DNA of 5,528 bases from Bacteroidales bacterium UBA2714 (lineage in GTDB: Bacteria > Bacteroidota > Bacteroidia > Bacteroidales > P3), in the NCBI GenBank assembly GCA_002354035.1, contig DEKU01000061.1, positions 1 to 5,528 on the forward strand, in the 5' to 3' direction. A program made the translations under genes and the position numbers. The notes below the pieces were generated by a model that was given only the letters and a program-made list of their open reading frames with translations, was not told the DNA's origin and ran no database searches. Of this stretch, positions 5,495-5,528 are shown in pieces (within the stretch, counting starts at the first letter, position 1; every line of letters starts with the position of its first letter).

Positions 5495-5528
5495 ATTTTT
5501 CTTTGTTTTATATTATTATTTATATTTT
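5495..5528 (-). promoter_or_regulatory. AT-rich leader upstream of mce, cut by the window edge
   Basis: Thirty-four bases made up almost wholly of A and T precede the epimerase start. The last part on the minus strand is A-rich, as at the other starts in this window, and has no Shine-Dalgarno. No TAnnTTTG -7 element of the Bacteroidetes primary sigma factor is visible, so the promoter probably lies beyond the edge or the gene is preceded by other operon members. Confidence 0.4.

Overview
The window looks like chromosome from a member of the Bacteroidales (Prevotella/Muribaculaceae/Bacteroides-like). The evidence is the gene set, start codons preceded by A-rich leaders without Shine-Dalgarno sequences, GC-rich genes separated by AT-rich spacers, and protein features typical of that order, such as the C-terminal signature of the OadG-like protein. 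This assignment is inferred from sequence character, not from a database search.

All six convincing genes lie on the minus strand, head to tail, and read from right to left: methylmalonyl-CoA epimerase (5494-5087), methylmalonyl-CoA carboxyltransferase/decarboxylase alpha subunit (4994-3435), a small cysteine-rich lipoprotein (3355-3017), an OadG/MmdD-like membrane protein with a large extracytoplasmic N-terminal domain (2916-1921), the biotin carrier subunit (1840-1388) and the sodium-pumping OadB/MmdB membrane subunit (1319-147). A strong intrinsic terminator (97-63) ends the cluster. The promoter is probably right of the window, because only 34 AT-rich bases remain upstream of the epimerase and no Bacteroidetes-type -7 element (TAnnTTTG) was found by eye in the spacers.

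The genes together encode the last steps of the succinate-to-propionate route. The epimerase interconverts (R)- and (S)-methylmalonyl-CoA. The alpha subunit moves the carboxyl group of the (S)-form onto biotin on the carrier protein and releases propionyl-CoA. The beta subunit decarboxylates carboxybiotin and exports Na+. The OadG-like protein is expected to anchor the soluble parts to the membrane. No biotin carboxylase gene is present here, which fits a decarboxylase rather than an ATP-dependent propionyl-CoA carboxylase.

Two things depart from the textbook operon. The OadG-like protein carries about 150 residues of beta-rich, six-cysteine extracytoplasmic sequence of unknown fold. A lipoprotein with 20 cysteines in 112 residues is encoded between the alpha and OadG-like genes. 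In addition, each of the five intergenic spacers (67-100 bases) holds a different GC-rich inverted repeat; the strongest (2968-2999) lies between the lipoprotein and OadG-like genes. No RNA genes, mobile elements or CRISPR arrays were seen.
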